Positions 16,916-25,017 of a stretch of 64,000 nt of DNA are shown piece by piece. The notes below the pieces were generated by a model. The model was not told the origin of the DNA and made no database searches. It saw nothing but the letters and a program-made list of their open reading frames with translations. The translations under genes were made by a program, and so were the position numbers. The stretch spans positions 62,001 through 126,000 of the forward strand of contig JBEBHP010000012.1 of assembly GCA_040080835.1 (NCBI GenBank), written 5' to 3'. The stretch's first letter is position 1, and the number at the start of each line of letters is the position of its first letter. This DNA comes from SZUA-430 sp040080835. Lineage in GTDB: Bacteria; Pseudomonadota; Alphaproteobacteria; Micropepsales; Micropepsaceae.

Positions 16916-17829
16916 CAGTTCAACTGCGCTCCGATGGCCACAGGAAAGCCACGCACGAACTCGTCAGATGCCTGTGCGCCACGGCCTGCGCGCTGGAGTT
17001 CCGTGATCTCGATGGCGCCTTCGCCGCATGCGATCACGAGCGGTGCAGCGATGATCCTGCCCGGCGTGCCGGACTGGCCTGTGGCCTTGACGCGAAGGAT
17101 CTTCAGGCGCGTGTCGCCGAACATTGTCCAGGCACCCGGCGCGGGGTTCAGGCCATGAATGTGGCGAAGCACTGCATGGGCTGGCTTCGACCAGTCGATG
17201 CGCGCTTCTTCAGGCGTGATCTTCCTTGCGTAGGTGACGCCTTCGCTTTCCTGCTGCAACATCGCGACCGGTCCGCTTGCGAGCTTGCCGATGGTCGCGA
17301 CCATCAGGCTTGCGCCTTCACGTGCGAGCGATACCTGGAGGTCGCCTGTCGTCGTGGTGTCGCTGATGGGTGTGCGCCACTCGGAGAGCACGGGACCTGT
17401 GTCGAGACCCACGTCCATCTTCATGATCATCACGCCGGTCTCAATGTCACCTTCCATGATCGCGCGCTGGATGGGCGCTGCTCCACGCCAGCGGGGCAGG
17501 AGGGAGCCGTGCAGGTTGAAGCAACCCAGTCTTGGGGCATCGAGGATCGCCTTTGGCAGAAGCAGACCGTAGGCCACGACAATCGCCGCATCGAGATTCA
17601 GTTCGGCGAATGCCTGCTGCTCGTGTGAAGGCTTCAGGGACACGGGCGTTCGCACCTGCAGACCGTGCTTGAGGGCGGTTTCATGAACGGGTGAGTTCTG
17701 AAGCTTGTGGCCGCGGCCGGATGGGCGCGGCGGCTGGGAATAGACACAAGCAACTTCGTGGCCTGCCGCTATCAGGGCTTCAAGCGTCGGGACGGCGAAC
17801 TCTGGTGTTCCCAGAAAGGCTATACGCAC
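16915..17829 (-). CDS. fmt: Methionyl-tRNA formyltransferase
   Basis: A 304-residue enzyme that formylates initiator Met-tRNA. It has the N-terminal FLGTPEFAVPTLEAL signature, the formyl-folate binding and catalytic segment FNLHGSLLPRWRGAAPIQRAI (with the family Asn/His), and a smaller C-terminal OB-like tRNA-binding domain from about residue 205. It lies 30 nt downstream of def, which removes the formyl group after translation starts, and it overlaps truA. Confidence 0.96.
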   Translation of the reverse strand: MRIAFLGTPEFAVPTLEALIAAGHEVACVYSQPPRPSGRGHKLQNSPVHETALKHGLQVRTPVSLKPSHEQQAFAELNLDAAIVVAYGLLLPKAILDAPRLGCFNLHGSLLPRWRGAAPIQRAIMEGDIETGVMIMKMDVGLDTGPVLSEWRTPISDTTTTGDLQVSLAREGASLMVATIGKLASGPVAMLQQESEGVTYARKITPEEARIDWSKPAHAVLRHIHGLNPAPGAWTMFGDTRLKILRVKATGQSGTPGRIIAAPLVIACGEGAIEITELQRAGRGAQASDEFVRGFPVAIGAQLN

Positions 17830-17859
17830 AAGGGCTGCTTTCGCTTGTAGCTTGAGGGC

Positions 17860-18465
17860 TTACTCAGCCGGTTCGCGGACTGCAGGTTTGCGCGACTTGA
17901 CCAGCTTTTTCAGCATCATGTCACGCTTCAGGCGTGACAGGTGGTCGATGAACAGAATGCCCTGCAGGTGATCCATCTCGTGCTGGATGCAGACGGCGAG
18001 CATGCCCTCGGCGTCGAGTTCCTGCGGCCTGCCGTGGTAGTCGAGGTATTTCACCTTGACGCGGGACGGACGTTCGACCTCTTCGTAGAGATCGGGAACG
18101 GAGAGGCAGCCTTCCTCGCAGAGGACGAAATCGTCCGAGGTCCAGGTGGTCTCCGGGTTGATGAAAAACATCGGGCGCTTCTCGCGCCTGATCTCGCGCT
18201 TCTTGCCATCGGCACCGGTCTCGTCTTCATCTTCATCCTGGCCTTCGACGGGCTTTTGCAGGTCGATCACGATGATACGTTTTGCGATGCCAAGCTGGAT
18301 GGCGGCCAAGCCAATGCCCGGCGCGTCATACATGGTTTCCAGCATGTCATCCATGAGCGCGCGGGTCTCGTCGGTTACCTGCGTAACCGGTTCGGACACT
18401 TGTTTGAGGCGCGGGTCAGGCGCGACGAGGATCGGTCGTAAAGCCATGATGGGGAGGTAAGACAT
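17860..18465 (-). CDS. def: Peptide deformylase with acidic insertion
   Basis: A 201-residue Fe/Zn deformylase removing N-formyl groups from nascent proteins. The three motifs are intact: GIGLAAIQLG, EEGCLSVPD and CIQHEMDHLQG (metal ligands Cys and two His). The ATG at 18465 has GAGGT 8 nt upstream and is preferred over the internal ATG at 18447. Between motif 1 and motif 2 (about residues 70-95) there is a highly charged Asp/Glu then Lys/Arg insertion not seen in the common form, which explains a length above the usual 165-175. First gene of def-fmt-truA. Confidence 0.95.
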   Translation of the reverse strand: MSYLPIMALRPILVAPDPRLKQVSEPVTQVTDETRALMDDMLETMYDAPGIGLAAIQLGIAKRIIVIDLQKPVEGQDEDEDETGADGKKREIRREKRPMFFINPETTWTSDDFVLCEEGCLSVPDLYEEVERPSRVKVKYLDYHGRPQELDAEGMLAVCIQHEMDHLQGILFIDHLSRLKRDMMLKKLVKSRKPAVREPAE

Positions 18466-18645
18466 GGGCTTTACCTCGTCAAGGCGTCCTCAACGCGACA
18501 TGGTTCGCCTTGTGCGCGTTAATGCAGCGGATTTCGGCGCGTTCACTGTATTCTGAGGCGCGAAGGACACTGGTCTGCGGTTGCTTGCCTCTGCCGCGCT
18601 CGGATAGGGTTCGAGCACAAAAAGCAGGGATCGGGGAGACGCGTC

Positions 18646-20451
18646 ATGAGTGAGTCAACGGGGACGGGCGCTGACGCCCATGTGCGCGGACGGGAGTTGA
18701 CGTTTGCGTCCATTCTCACGGCCTCCATCGTGGCCTTGATCATGGGGCTTTCCTATCTCTACATGGTGCTCAAGCTCGGCTTCGGGCCCAATGTTTCGGT
18801 CGTGTCGGCCTTTTTCGGTTTTGTCATCCTCAGGCTGATCGCGGCGAAGAATTATGACCGCTGGCAGAACAACATCGCGCAGACGGCAGGCACATCAGCG
18901 GCGCAGACAGCCTTCATGTGCATCGTGCTTGCGTCCTTTGACATGTTGCGCGACTCCAAGATCGTTTCGTTCCAGCTGCAGCCCACATCCGAGCAGACCT
19001 TCATCTGGCTGACAACGGCGTCGCTGCTTGGCGTGCTGCTCGCGGTGCCGATGCGCAAGCATTTCGTGGTCGACGAGAAGTTGCCGTTCCCCGATGGCAT
19101 TGCCGCGGCCGAGACGCTCAAGGTGCTGGATCCGCCGCGTGGTACCGAGAAAGGCGACATTGCCTGGATCCAGGCGCGGCGCGCGGCTTCGCTGCTTGGC
19201 ATTGGTCTCGTGCTGTCGGGCCTGTTCATGTTCTTCCGCGAGGATGCGCATCTGTTCACCTATCTTCCGGAAGGCTGGACGCCGGGTGCCTATGCGCTTG
19301 GTGCTGCCGGCGCTTCGTTCGTGGTGGCGCGCATGGGGGTCGGGGTCTCGTACAGCCTGCTCAATATTGGCAGCGGCATGATCATCGGGTTCCGGGTGTG
19401 CTTCTGGCTTGCCGTCGGTGGGTTGCTCGGCTGGGTCATCGCGCCGTGGGCGCTGATTTCACATGGCGTACTGCACGACAATCCCACGCGCACCGAGGTG
19501 CTGTACTGGATCATGTGGCCTGGTATCGGCATGATCATCGCGTCGGGTCTTGCGATCCTTTTCATGCGCTGGCACCTGTTGATGGAAGCGTTCCGCGGCC
19601 TTGGCAGCGCCGGCACGACTGAGCAAGACTTTCCGCTGTGGCTGGTCGTTCCAGGGGCCATCGGCCTTGCGGCATTGCTGTGCTACCTGCAGCAGGAATA
19701 TTTCGGTCTGCCGATCTGGATGACTGTCGTTGCCATCGTCAGCACCATACCGCTGATGCTTGTGGGTCTGCGTGCCCTTGGCGAGACCAACTGGGGTCCG
19801 ATCAGCGCGCTGTCCAACATGATGCAGGCGCTGTTTGCGGTTGTGGCGCCTGGCAACATCAATGCGAACATCCTGGGCAACGGAACGACGGGCACGATTG
19901 CTTCAACGTCTGAAGGCCTGATGCAGGACTACAAGACGGGCCACATCATCGGTTCAAGTCCCCGAGCGATGACCATCGCGCAGATCATCGGTGCGCCGAT
20001 CGGGGCGGCGGCACTTGCCTGGACCTATCCGATGCTGGTGTCTACCTATGGGATCGTCGGCGAGAATGCCCAGCTTGCGGCGCCAACGGCGCGCCGCGCG
20101 GTTGGCTTTGCCGAACTGCTCAGCGGTGGCGCCGACAAGTTGCCGGTCAGCGCGCTGATCGCGATGGGCTTTGCAGCTGTGCTCGGCATTGCGATCGCGA
20201 TGATGGAGCAGGAGCCGAACTGGCGGCGCATCGTTCCGTCGGCGACGGGGCTCGGGCTTGGCGTCATCCTTCCTTTCTCGGCGGTTGCGACGCTTCTGGT
20301 TGGCGCATCGCTCGGCATGCTGTGGAAGGCGATCGCGCCCAAGTCGAACAGCGTCTACATGGTGCCGCTGGCGTCGGGCTTCATCGCAGGCGAGGCCCTG
20401 ATCGCTGTGCTGGTGCCCGTGCTGCTGTGGGCCGGTTTCGGGACGCCCTGA
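18646..20451 (+). CDS. OPT family oligopeptide transporter
   Basis: A 601-residue polytopic carrier with about 14 membrane segments. The N-terminal LTFASILTASIVALIMGLSYLYMVLKLGFGPNVSVVSAFFGF and the central NINANILGNGTTGTIASTSEGLMQDYKTGHIIG are typical of the bacterial OPT/YSL family. These proteins import small peptides or metal chelates by proton symport; the substrate cannot be read from sequence. It is monocistronic: the ATG has GGGGAGAC upstream and the gene is followed by a large palindromic repeat. Confidence 0.9.
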   Translation: MSESTGTGADAHVRGRELTFASILTASIVALIMGLSYLYMVLKLGFGPNVSVVSAFFGFVILRLIAAKNYDRWQNNIAQTAGTSAAQTAFMCIVLASFDMLRDSKIVSFQLQPTSEQTFIWLTTASLLGVLLAVPMRKHFVVDEKLPFPDGIAAAETLKVLDPPRGTEKGDIAWIQARRAASLLGIGLVLSGLFMFFREDAHLFTYLPEGWTPGAYALGAAGASFVVARMGVGVSYSLLNIGSGMIIGFRVCFWLAVGGLLGWVIAPWALISHGVLHDNPTRTEVLYWIMWPGIGMIIASGLAILFMRWHLLMEAFRGLGSAGTTEQDFPLWLVVPGAIGLAALLCYLQQEYFGLPIWMTVVAIVSTIPLMLVGLRALGETNWGPISALSNMMQALFAVVAPGNINANILGNGTTGTIASTSEGLMQDYKTGHIIGSSPRAMTIAQIIGAPIGAAALAWTYPMLVSTYGIVGENAQLAAPTARRAVGFAELLSGGADKLPVSALIAMGFAAVLGIAIAMMEQEPNWRRIVPSATGLGLGVILPFSAVATLLVGASLGMLWKAIAPKSNSVYMVPLASGFIAGEALIAVLVPVLLWAGFGTP

Positions 20452-20497
20452 AGCAGCGTTTGGTCAGTCGGGTTCACGCCGTACCAAATAAACTCCC

Positions 20498-20660
20498 GTC
20501 ATGGCCGTGTCGCGCGGCAGCGCGTACCGGCCACCCAGGGACATTCTGAGTGCATGTCATAGGGCGCGCTGCGTTTCAATTCGCGAACTGGGAGATCTGC
20601 AGATCGCCATTTCGAGACTCTGGGTGGCCGGTACGCGCTGCCGCGCGACGCGGCCATGAC
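20498..20660. repeat. Palindromic repeat element with 40-bp inverted arms
   Basis: Arms 20498-20537 and 20621-20660 are reverse complements with a single mismatch, around an 83-nt centre. Each arm starts GTCATGGCCG and ends GGCCACCCA when read inward. There is no T-run, so it is not a simple intrinsic terminator. The outward ends resemble the GTCATGGCC...-type intergenic palindromes widespread in alphaproteobacteria (from memory, not searched). It lies between the convergent OPT and DUF1343 genes. Confidence 0.85.
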
Positions 20661-20683
20661 GATCCATTTTTGATGTTAATGCT

Positions 20684-21892
20684 TCAGTTCTTATAGAGCA
20701 GGAACGGTTTGCGCTCTGTTGCCCAAGAGGTTTCATCCGGGGTTGTGATCGCGTCGAGGTCAGCGGGTGTCGCGCTGGCGTTGTCGACCCACTCGCGGAG
20801 GAGGGGGCTGCCGTTGATCACGTCGATGGCGAGCTTGCCGATCTCGTATTCGTACGGGAAGTCGCGCCACAGCGGATAGCTGGGGTAGAGCCTGCGTATG
20901 GCCTTGAAGGCCAGTGCCTGGATGCGCCATGGCCTGAAGACGTTGTGGTCGTAGGCGGCGTTCTCGGTGTGGATCTGGGCACCGCTGCAGAGCTTGCCGA
21001 CATGCTTGTGGAATGTCGGTTCAAACCAGCAGTCGCGCAGCGTGCAGCCTTCGAGCCAGTGAGGTGCCAGCTTTCGCATCTCGGCGATCACGGCGCGGGC
21101 GTCGATGTCGGGTGCGCCGAAGAGTTCGAGCGGCCGCGTCGTGCCACGGCCTTCCGACAGCGTTGTGCCTTCCAGCATCACCGTGCCTGCATAGGCACGC
21201 GCCATCCATAGGTTCGGTGCGTTCGGGCTGGGGTTCACCCAGGTGCGCGTGGTGAGCGGCCAGCCGAAGCCTGGCGCTTCGTCCGGGTTCCAGCCCTGCA
21301 TCTCGATCACGCGATAGTCGACGTCGAGCTTAAGCTGCCTGATGAACCAGTGACCGAGTTCGCCCAGCGTGAGGCCGTGGCGCATCGGCATGGGACCGGC
21401 GCCGACGAAACTCTCCCAGCCTTCGCGCAGGCGCAGGCCCTCGATCGGGCGGCCTGCGGGGTTGGGGCGGTCGAGCACCCAGACTGATTTCTTGTGCTGG
21501 GCTGCGGCCTCGAGCATGTAGCGCAGCGTCGTGATGAAGGTGTAGATGCGGCAGCCCAGATCCTGCAGGTCAATCAGCACCGTGTCGAAGGTTCCCATCA
21601 TCTGGCCGTTCGGGCGTCGCACCTGGCCATAGAGGCTGAACACGGGAATGCCGTAGACCGGGTCGTTGAAGTCTGGCGACTCGACCATGTTGTCCTGCTT
21701 GTCGCCGCGCAGACCGTGCTGGGGACCGAAGGCCGACGTCAGGCGTATGTCCCCGCATTTCGCGAGCGCGTCGAGCGAGTGGGTGAGGTCGGTCGTGACG
21801 GACGCCGGATGCGCCACGAGCGAGACGCGCTTGCCCTTGAGCGGCGCGCGCAAGGCGGGTTCGCTGAGCAGGCGATCAATACCAAATTTCAT
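20684..21892 (-). CDS. DUF1343 / NamZ-like exo-beta-N-acetylmuramidase family protein
   Basis: A 402-residue DUF1343 protein. Family stretches include GKRVSLVAHPASVT, FGPQHGLRGDKQDNM, DTVLIDLQDLGCRIYTFITT, VWVLDRPNPAGRPIEG, MRHGLTLGELGHW and EGTTLSEGRGTTRPLELFGAP. Characterised relatives (NamZ, GH171) remove MurNAc from the non-reducing ends of muropeptides. No signal peptide is seen, so a cytosolic muropeptide-recycling role is inferred. It is followed on the other side by a DOMON-like gene whose stop lies 3 nt before this ATG, so the two form an operon. Confidence 0.87.
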   Translation of the reverse strand: MKFGIDRLLSEPALRAPLKGKRVSLVAHPASVTTDLTHSLDALAKCGDIRLTSAFGPQHGLRGDKQDNMVESPDFNDPVYGIPVFSLYGQVRRPNGQMMGTFDTVLIDLQDLGCRIYTFITTLRYMLEAAAQHKKSVWVLDRPNPAGRPIEGLRLREGWESFVGAGPMPMRHGLTLGELGHWFIRQLKLDVDYRVIEMQGWNPDEAPGFGWPLTTRTWVNPSPNAPNLWMARAYAGTVMLEGTTLSEGRGTTRPLELFGAPDIDARAVIAEMRKLAPHWLEGCTLRDCWFEPTFHKHVGKLCSGAQIHTENAAYDHNVFRPWRIQALAFKAIRRLYPSYPLWRDFPYEYEIGKLAIDVINGSPLLREWVDNASATPADLDAITTPDETSWATERKPFLLYKN

Positions 21893-21895
21893 GTG

Positions 21896-22429
21896 TCAGG
21901 GGCTCGGCAGGATGAGGGTGAAACTGTCCGGGTCATGAAAGTCCGGTTTGGGTTGAGGGTGCGTTAGCGCCCACCAGGATTTTTTGCCGCTCTTCTCTTC
22001 GATGACGGCCGAAACTGCAAGCCGCCACGGTTCATCGCGGGCGAGATCGGGGACGAGGGTCGCGTGCAGTTCCAGAATGTCGGGCTTTACCACGCACTCG
22101 ATTCTGGGCACGGGCACATTCTCGTTGTTTGCCATGCCCTTGCGATAGCCTGTGAACTGATACGCCGCCCACTCGGTCGATGGCGACAGGTTGAACTCGC
22201 GGTATGCGGGCGCGCTGCCGCTGGCGACGAAGACCTCGAAACAGGTGTGGTGCCACAGGTTGTCGGTGCGCGCGGGTGCGGCTTTCGGCGGGATCAGCAG
22301 TGAGCCCGTGTCGCCGGACAGGGCGTAATGCAGGCTGAGCTCGCCGGTTTTTGTACGGACGGCCTCGACTGTCAGCAGCGCGACGGACTGGCCCTTGGAA
22401 TGGGGATGAGGTTTCAGGGGGTAACGCAT
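21896..22429 (-). CDS. DOMON-like domain-containing protein
   Basis: A 177-residue soluble beta-rich protein. The stretch WHHTCFEVFVASGSAPAYREFNLSPSTEWAAYQFTGYR is the signature of the bacterial DOMON-like family (related to carbohydrate- or haem-binding DOMON folds). There is no signal peptide, so it probably acts in the cytosol. It lies immediately upstream of the NamZ-like gene in the same operon, which suggests a carbohydrate-related partner function (inference). Confidence 0.8.
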   Translation of the reverse strand: MRYPLKPHPHSKGQSVALLTVEAVRTKTGELSLHYALSGDTGSLLIPPKAAPARTDNLWHHTCFEVFVASGSAPAYREFNLSPSTEWAAYQFTGYRKGMANNENVPVPRIECVVKPDILELHATLVPDLARDEPWRLAVSAVIEEKSGKKSWWALTHPQPKPDFHDPDSFTLILPSP

Positions 22430-22543
22430 GGCCGCAGATTAGCACTGGTTCCGATTTGGCGCGATTGGCGACTGTCACAGCCCGAATGGGGCCTTTTCGC
22501 GGGCGGCAGGGTGTTGTAAGAGCTTGCCCCGCGCCACGCGCAC

Positions 22544-22620
22544 GCATCCGTAGCTCAGCTGGATAGAGCACCAGACTTCGAATCTGGGGGTCGGAGGTTC
22601 GAATCCTTCCGGGTGCACCA
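22544..22620 (+). tRNA. tRNA-Arg, anticodon TCG
   Basis: A complete cloverleaf. The acceptor pairs GCATCCG with CGGGTGC, the D-stem is GCTC/GAGC, the anticodon stem CCAGA/TCTGG encloses loop CTTCGAA (anticodon TCG, reads CGA), and the T-arm is GGAGG TTCGAAT CCTTC. The 3' CCA is encoded. An AT-richer accessory stretch starts directly downstream, but no duplicated tRNA 3' end was found. Confidence 0.97.
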
Positions 22621-23171
22621 TTTGCGGTGTGTATATTCTCGAGACACAGGTAACAGAACGCACCTGGGGCATCGGTGGCCGTGCCCGGTTTCTGCCGCTG
22701 GCCCGTCGCAATTTCCAAAATCATCCGAGAAGAGCAGCCGTGTAACCCGTGTGTCCGGTACGCGACGTGTACCCTTGTCTCGGGTCATTCGCAGTCAGTT
22801 TCCCGAGCGATCTTTTTCGCGCAAGTTTGGGACAAAGGCTGTCTCAAGTTTTTTGGCTGAGTTGCGCGGAAAACATGCGAAAAGTGGGACAAGGTATGGG
22901 GGTGTTTTTCATTTTCTGCCTTGCTGACGACGATTGAAAATCGGGCTCGAAAATCGGGCGCAGTCCGGGGCACTCGCCCTGCAATTCCTTTTCGCGCGGG
23001 GCTCACGAGGCGGTCGCCTGGAATTCCCAGGTCCGCCGGGTAGGTATTCAGTTGTCAAGTTGGCAGCAGCGGGGGGGGCTGGCGCCCGAAAGAACATAAT
23101 ACGAACATTAGTGGGGTGCAAGTGGGTTTGGTGCGACATGTTGGGTAGCGTGGTATGGTCTGGAGGTGAGT
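22621..23171. other. Gene-free stretch downstream of tRNA-Arg
   Basis: About 550 bp with no convincing coding region; open frames here lack start signals and family features. It contains a GAAC-N7-GAAC LexA-type box at 23092-23106. Base composition is uneven (a run of eight G at about 23071-23078). I see no integrase and no copy of the tRNA 3' end. Confidence 0.6.
23092..23106. promoter_or_regulatory. Candidate LexA (SOS) box
   Basis: GAAC-ATAATAC-GAAC matches the alphaproteobacterial LexA operator GTTC-N7-GTTC read on the opposite strand. It lies 65 bp upstream of a small open frame with a strong ribosome-binding site. The short motif could arise by chance. Confidence 0.45.
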
Positions 23172-23303
23172 GTGCTCGTGCGCGTTTCCCGGGTGGCCTT
23201 TGCTATCGATACTTGTGAAGAGCCGTTCTCTGAAGCAAAGGTGGAGGTCGTGGAGAGGAATATGTCACCGAATTGGCGCCTGACCCCGCTTCCTTCCTAT
23301 TGA
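23172..23303 (+). CDS. Possible 43-residue protein (or remnant 5' end of a lost gene)
   Basis: A GTG start is preceded by GGAGG at 5-nt spacing, the best ribosome-binding site in the region. The frame gives a soluble 43-residue protein. The last 13 residues (MSPNWRLTPLPSY) are encoded by a repeat motif (23264-23287) that recurs nearby, so the original 3' part of a longer gene may have been replaced by a repeat insertion. I recognise no family. The LexA-type box upstream would make it DNA-damage inducible (inference). Confidence 0.35.
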   Translation: MLVRVSRVAFAIDTCEEPFSEAKVEVVERNMSPNWRLTPLPSY

Positions 23304-23315
23304 GGGCTGACTTCG

Positions 23316-23564
23316 ATGAAAAAAGAGCATGCAGAGAAGTTTGTTCAATTTGTTGAAAAATTTGAAGTTATCTTCGATGAAGCGTCGTACGTAACCGATT
23401 TCTTCGATGGCGATGAGGAGAGACGGACAGTTAGAATGGCCTTGAGTGGGATGCTTCGGAGTCGGTTTCTGCTTGAGGAACTTTTGCTTGATGAGTACCC
23501 GGAATTTCGAGATCGACTTCGGCCGCCGGAGCCTAACGACCCTTCATCGCCTGAAGGCTCGTGA
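23316..23564 (+). CDS. Hypothetical small acidic protein
   Basis: 82 residues, acidic and probably helical (EKFVQFVEKFEVIFDEASYVTDFF; MLRSRFLLEELLLDEYPEFRDRL), with a proline/serine-rich tail. GAGGG precedes the ATG. No family is recognised. It sits between two copies of the TCAGACACC-type repeat motif and has lower GC than the backbone, so it is probably acquired. Confidence 0.55.
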   Translation: MKKEHAEKFVQFVEKFEVIFDEASYVTDFFDGDEERRTVRMALSGMLRSRFLLEELLLDEYPEFRDRLRPPEPNDPSSPEGS

Positions 23565-23603
23565 GAATCGGGCATAAAGAAGAAAAAGGCAAGAATCGGG
23601 GTT

Positions 23604-23632
23604 AGACACCAATTTGATACGGTGACATGTTG
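23604..23632 (+). repeat. Short REP-like repeat, copy 1
   Basis: AGACACCAATTTGATACGGT followed by GACATGTTG. It matches the copy at 24362-24389 except for two substitutions and one gap. The CACC...GGTG ends can pair as a small hairpin. Confidence 0.7.
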
Positions 23633-23710
23633 TAAATGGGATCTGCCGCTGCTTCTTGCGGAGACACATCTCCGTGAGGGTTCAACGCGAGGCAATCGGA
23701 GAAAAGTGCG

Positions 23711-24322
23711 ATGAGATTCGGGCTAAGTGCAAAGGTCGTTTTCACCGGATGTGCTGTTCCGCTCATTTTGCTGGCCAATTTTCGAGGGCAAGCTACATCC
23801 ATCGATCCAACGCGCGCGCAGCCAAGTCAATGTGTCGAAAGTTTGGAACAAATCACAGAACCTGTGCCGTCCCTGGTGTTCCGAACAAAGGACATTGTAT
23901 TGGTGCAAGTTCAAGAAATTCGAGACAAACCGGACACTCAATGGCAAGGCGATAATGTCGAATTCTCGCTCCTAACCATTGGCACGATAAAAGGGGACAT
24001 TCGCGAGCATCAACTCATCGTCATTGGGGGCGTTCGACCCCAAGTTGACGACCGATCGGGAGAGATGAGGAATGCAAGGCAAAGGCACAACAGTCTTGTC
24101 GACTTTGGATACAGGATGGTTGGCGGTATGACACATGTTTTTTTGAACAAGCTGTCCAATCGATGCGAACTTGTTCCAAGTCTAGTGCTTGGCAAAACAT
24201 ATTTGGCATTCTTGACCCCACCCTTTCGTGCAAAGAGCTTTGAGCTGGTTGAAACTCCTTTGGGCGATGGCTGGTATGAGAGCGTTGCGCAGGAACATAT
24301 TTGGCAGATGCAGCTTAACTGA
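23711..24322 (+). CDS. Hypothetical secreted protein
   Basis: A 203-residue protein with an N-terminal hydrophobic segment (VVFTGCAVPLILLANFRGQA) that could be a signal peptide or, given GC at residues 13-14, a poor lipobox. The mature part has beta-rich patterns (DIVLVQVQEIRD, VEFSLLTIGTIKGDI, HQLIVIGGV). GGAG lies 8 nt before the ATG. It is flanked on both sides (23604-23632 and 24362-24389) by near-identical 28-29 bp repeats. Function unknown; composition differs from the backbone. Confidence 0.6.
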   Translation: MRFGLSAKVVFTGCAVPLILLANFRGQATSIDPTRAQPSQCVESLEQITEPVPSLVFRTKDIVLVQVQEIRDKPDTQWQGDNVEFSLLTIGTIKGDIREHQLIVIGGVRPQVDDRSGEMRNARQRHNSLVDFGYRMVGGMTHVFLNKLSNRCELVPSLVLGKTYLAFLTPPFRAKSFELVETPLGDGWYESVAQEHIWQMQLN

Positions 24323-24359
24323 AGGTGTTCGCCTCGTTAGACGAAGAATCCGGGTTACC

Positions 24360-24633
24360 TCAGACACCATTTAATATGGTGACATGTTGGAATTGGTGTT
24401 CGAGCCCAATTCCACGCGTGGGAACGCCCTCCCCTGCAGCGCCGCTTTCAGCGGCGCGCAGGTACTCCCTCACTCCGTGAGGGAGACTGGGTATTTGGTG
24501 CAACATCTCACATCTCCCTCACGGAGTGAGGGAGTACCTGCGCACCGAAGGTGCTGCAGGGGAGGGCGTACCGACGCCTGTGAACTCTGGAGAATTGGGG
24601 CAGGCACCAAATTGTAAGGGAAATGGTGCCTGA
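24360..24633. repeat. MITE-like element A with nested palindromes
   Basis: Terminal inverted repeats TCAGACACCATTT (24360-24372) and AAATGGTGCCTGA (24621-24633) match with one mismatch over 13 bp. Inside, arms 24425-24486 and 24513-24568 form a long inverted repeat. Each arm itself contains a perfect hairpin CCCTCAC-TCC-GTGAGGG and a second hairpin that differs between arms (GCGCCGC/GCGGCGC on the left, GCACC/GGTGC on the right), with base pairing kept in both. Inner repeats at 24601-24609 and 24624-24632 form another 9-bp hairpin. No open reading frame; non-autonomous. Confidence 0.75.
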
Positions 24634-24646
24634 CTCCATTGCCTAA

Positions 24647-24877
24647 CTATGGTGCGTACTTGAATGAGAGCATGACGCGTGCGCGGTATGCGACGACTTT
24701 GCCATCGTCAAGACGCATATCGAGTTTGGTGATTTCAGCGACGCGCAGGTCTCTCAGTGATTTTGCAGCAGCTTCGACCGCATTCCTGGCGGCGTCTTCC
24801 CAGGATGTCTTGCTGGTGCCGATCACTTCAGTCACACGATAAACGCCGTTGTCGTTCGAACTGGATTTCTTCGCCAT
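24647..24877 (-). CDS. Dodecin family flavin-binding protein
   Basis: 76 residues from the ATG at 24877 (GAGGAT upstream). The dodecin pattern is clear: VYRVTEVIGTSKTSWEDAARNAVEAAAKSLRDLRVAEITKLDMRLDDGKVVAYRARV. Dodecins form hollow dodecamers that store or buffer flavins. The usual aromatic flavin-stacking Trp (here in TSWEDA) is present. Monocistronic. Confidence 0.92.
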   Translation of the reverse strand: MAKKSSSNDNGVYRVTEVIGTSKTSWEDAARNAVEAAAKSLRDLRVAEITKLDMRLDDGKVVAYRARVMLSFKYAP

Positions 24878-25017
24878 GGGGGATCCTCGTTGCTGGTTGG
24901 TGGCAAGCCGGGTGGGCATGCCCGACCTTCAGCATACGCCAAGTTCGGCAAGTTGCCGACCGGGATCGTGGAAACTGATGGTGCTTGCTCCCCCCAATCC
25001 TGTCGACTGGCTCGGTC

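Noticed and set aside
22934..23218. Rightward 94-codon open frame after tRNA-Arg
   Set aside because: Low-complexity Gly/Arg-rich translation, no start signal, and it overlaps the better-supported small frame at 23172.
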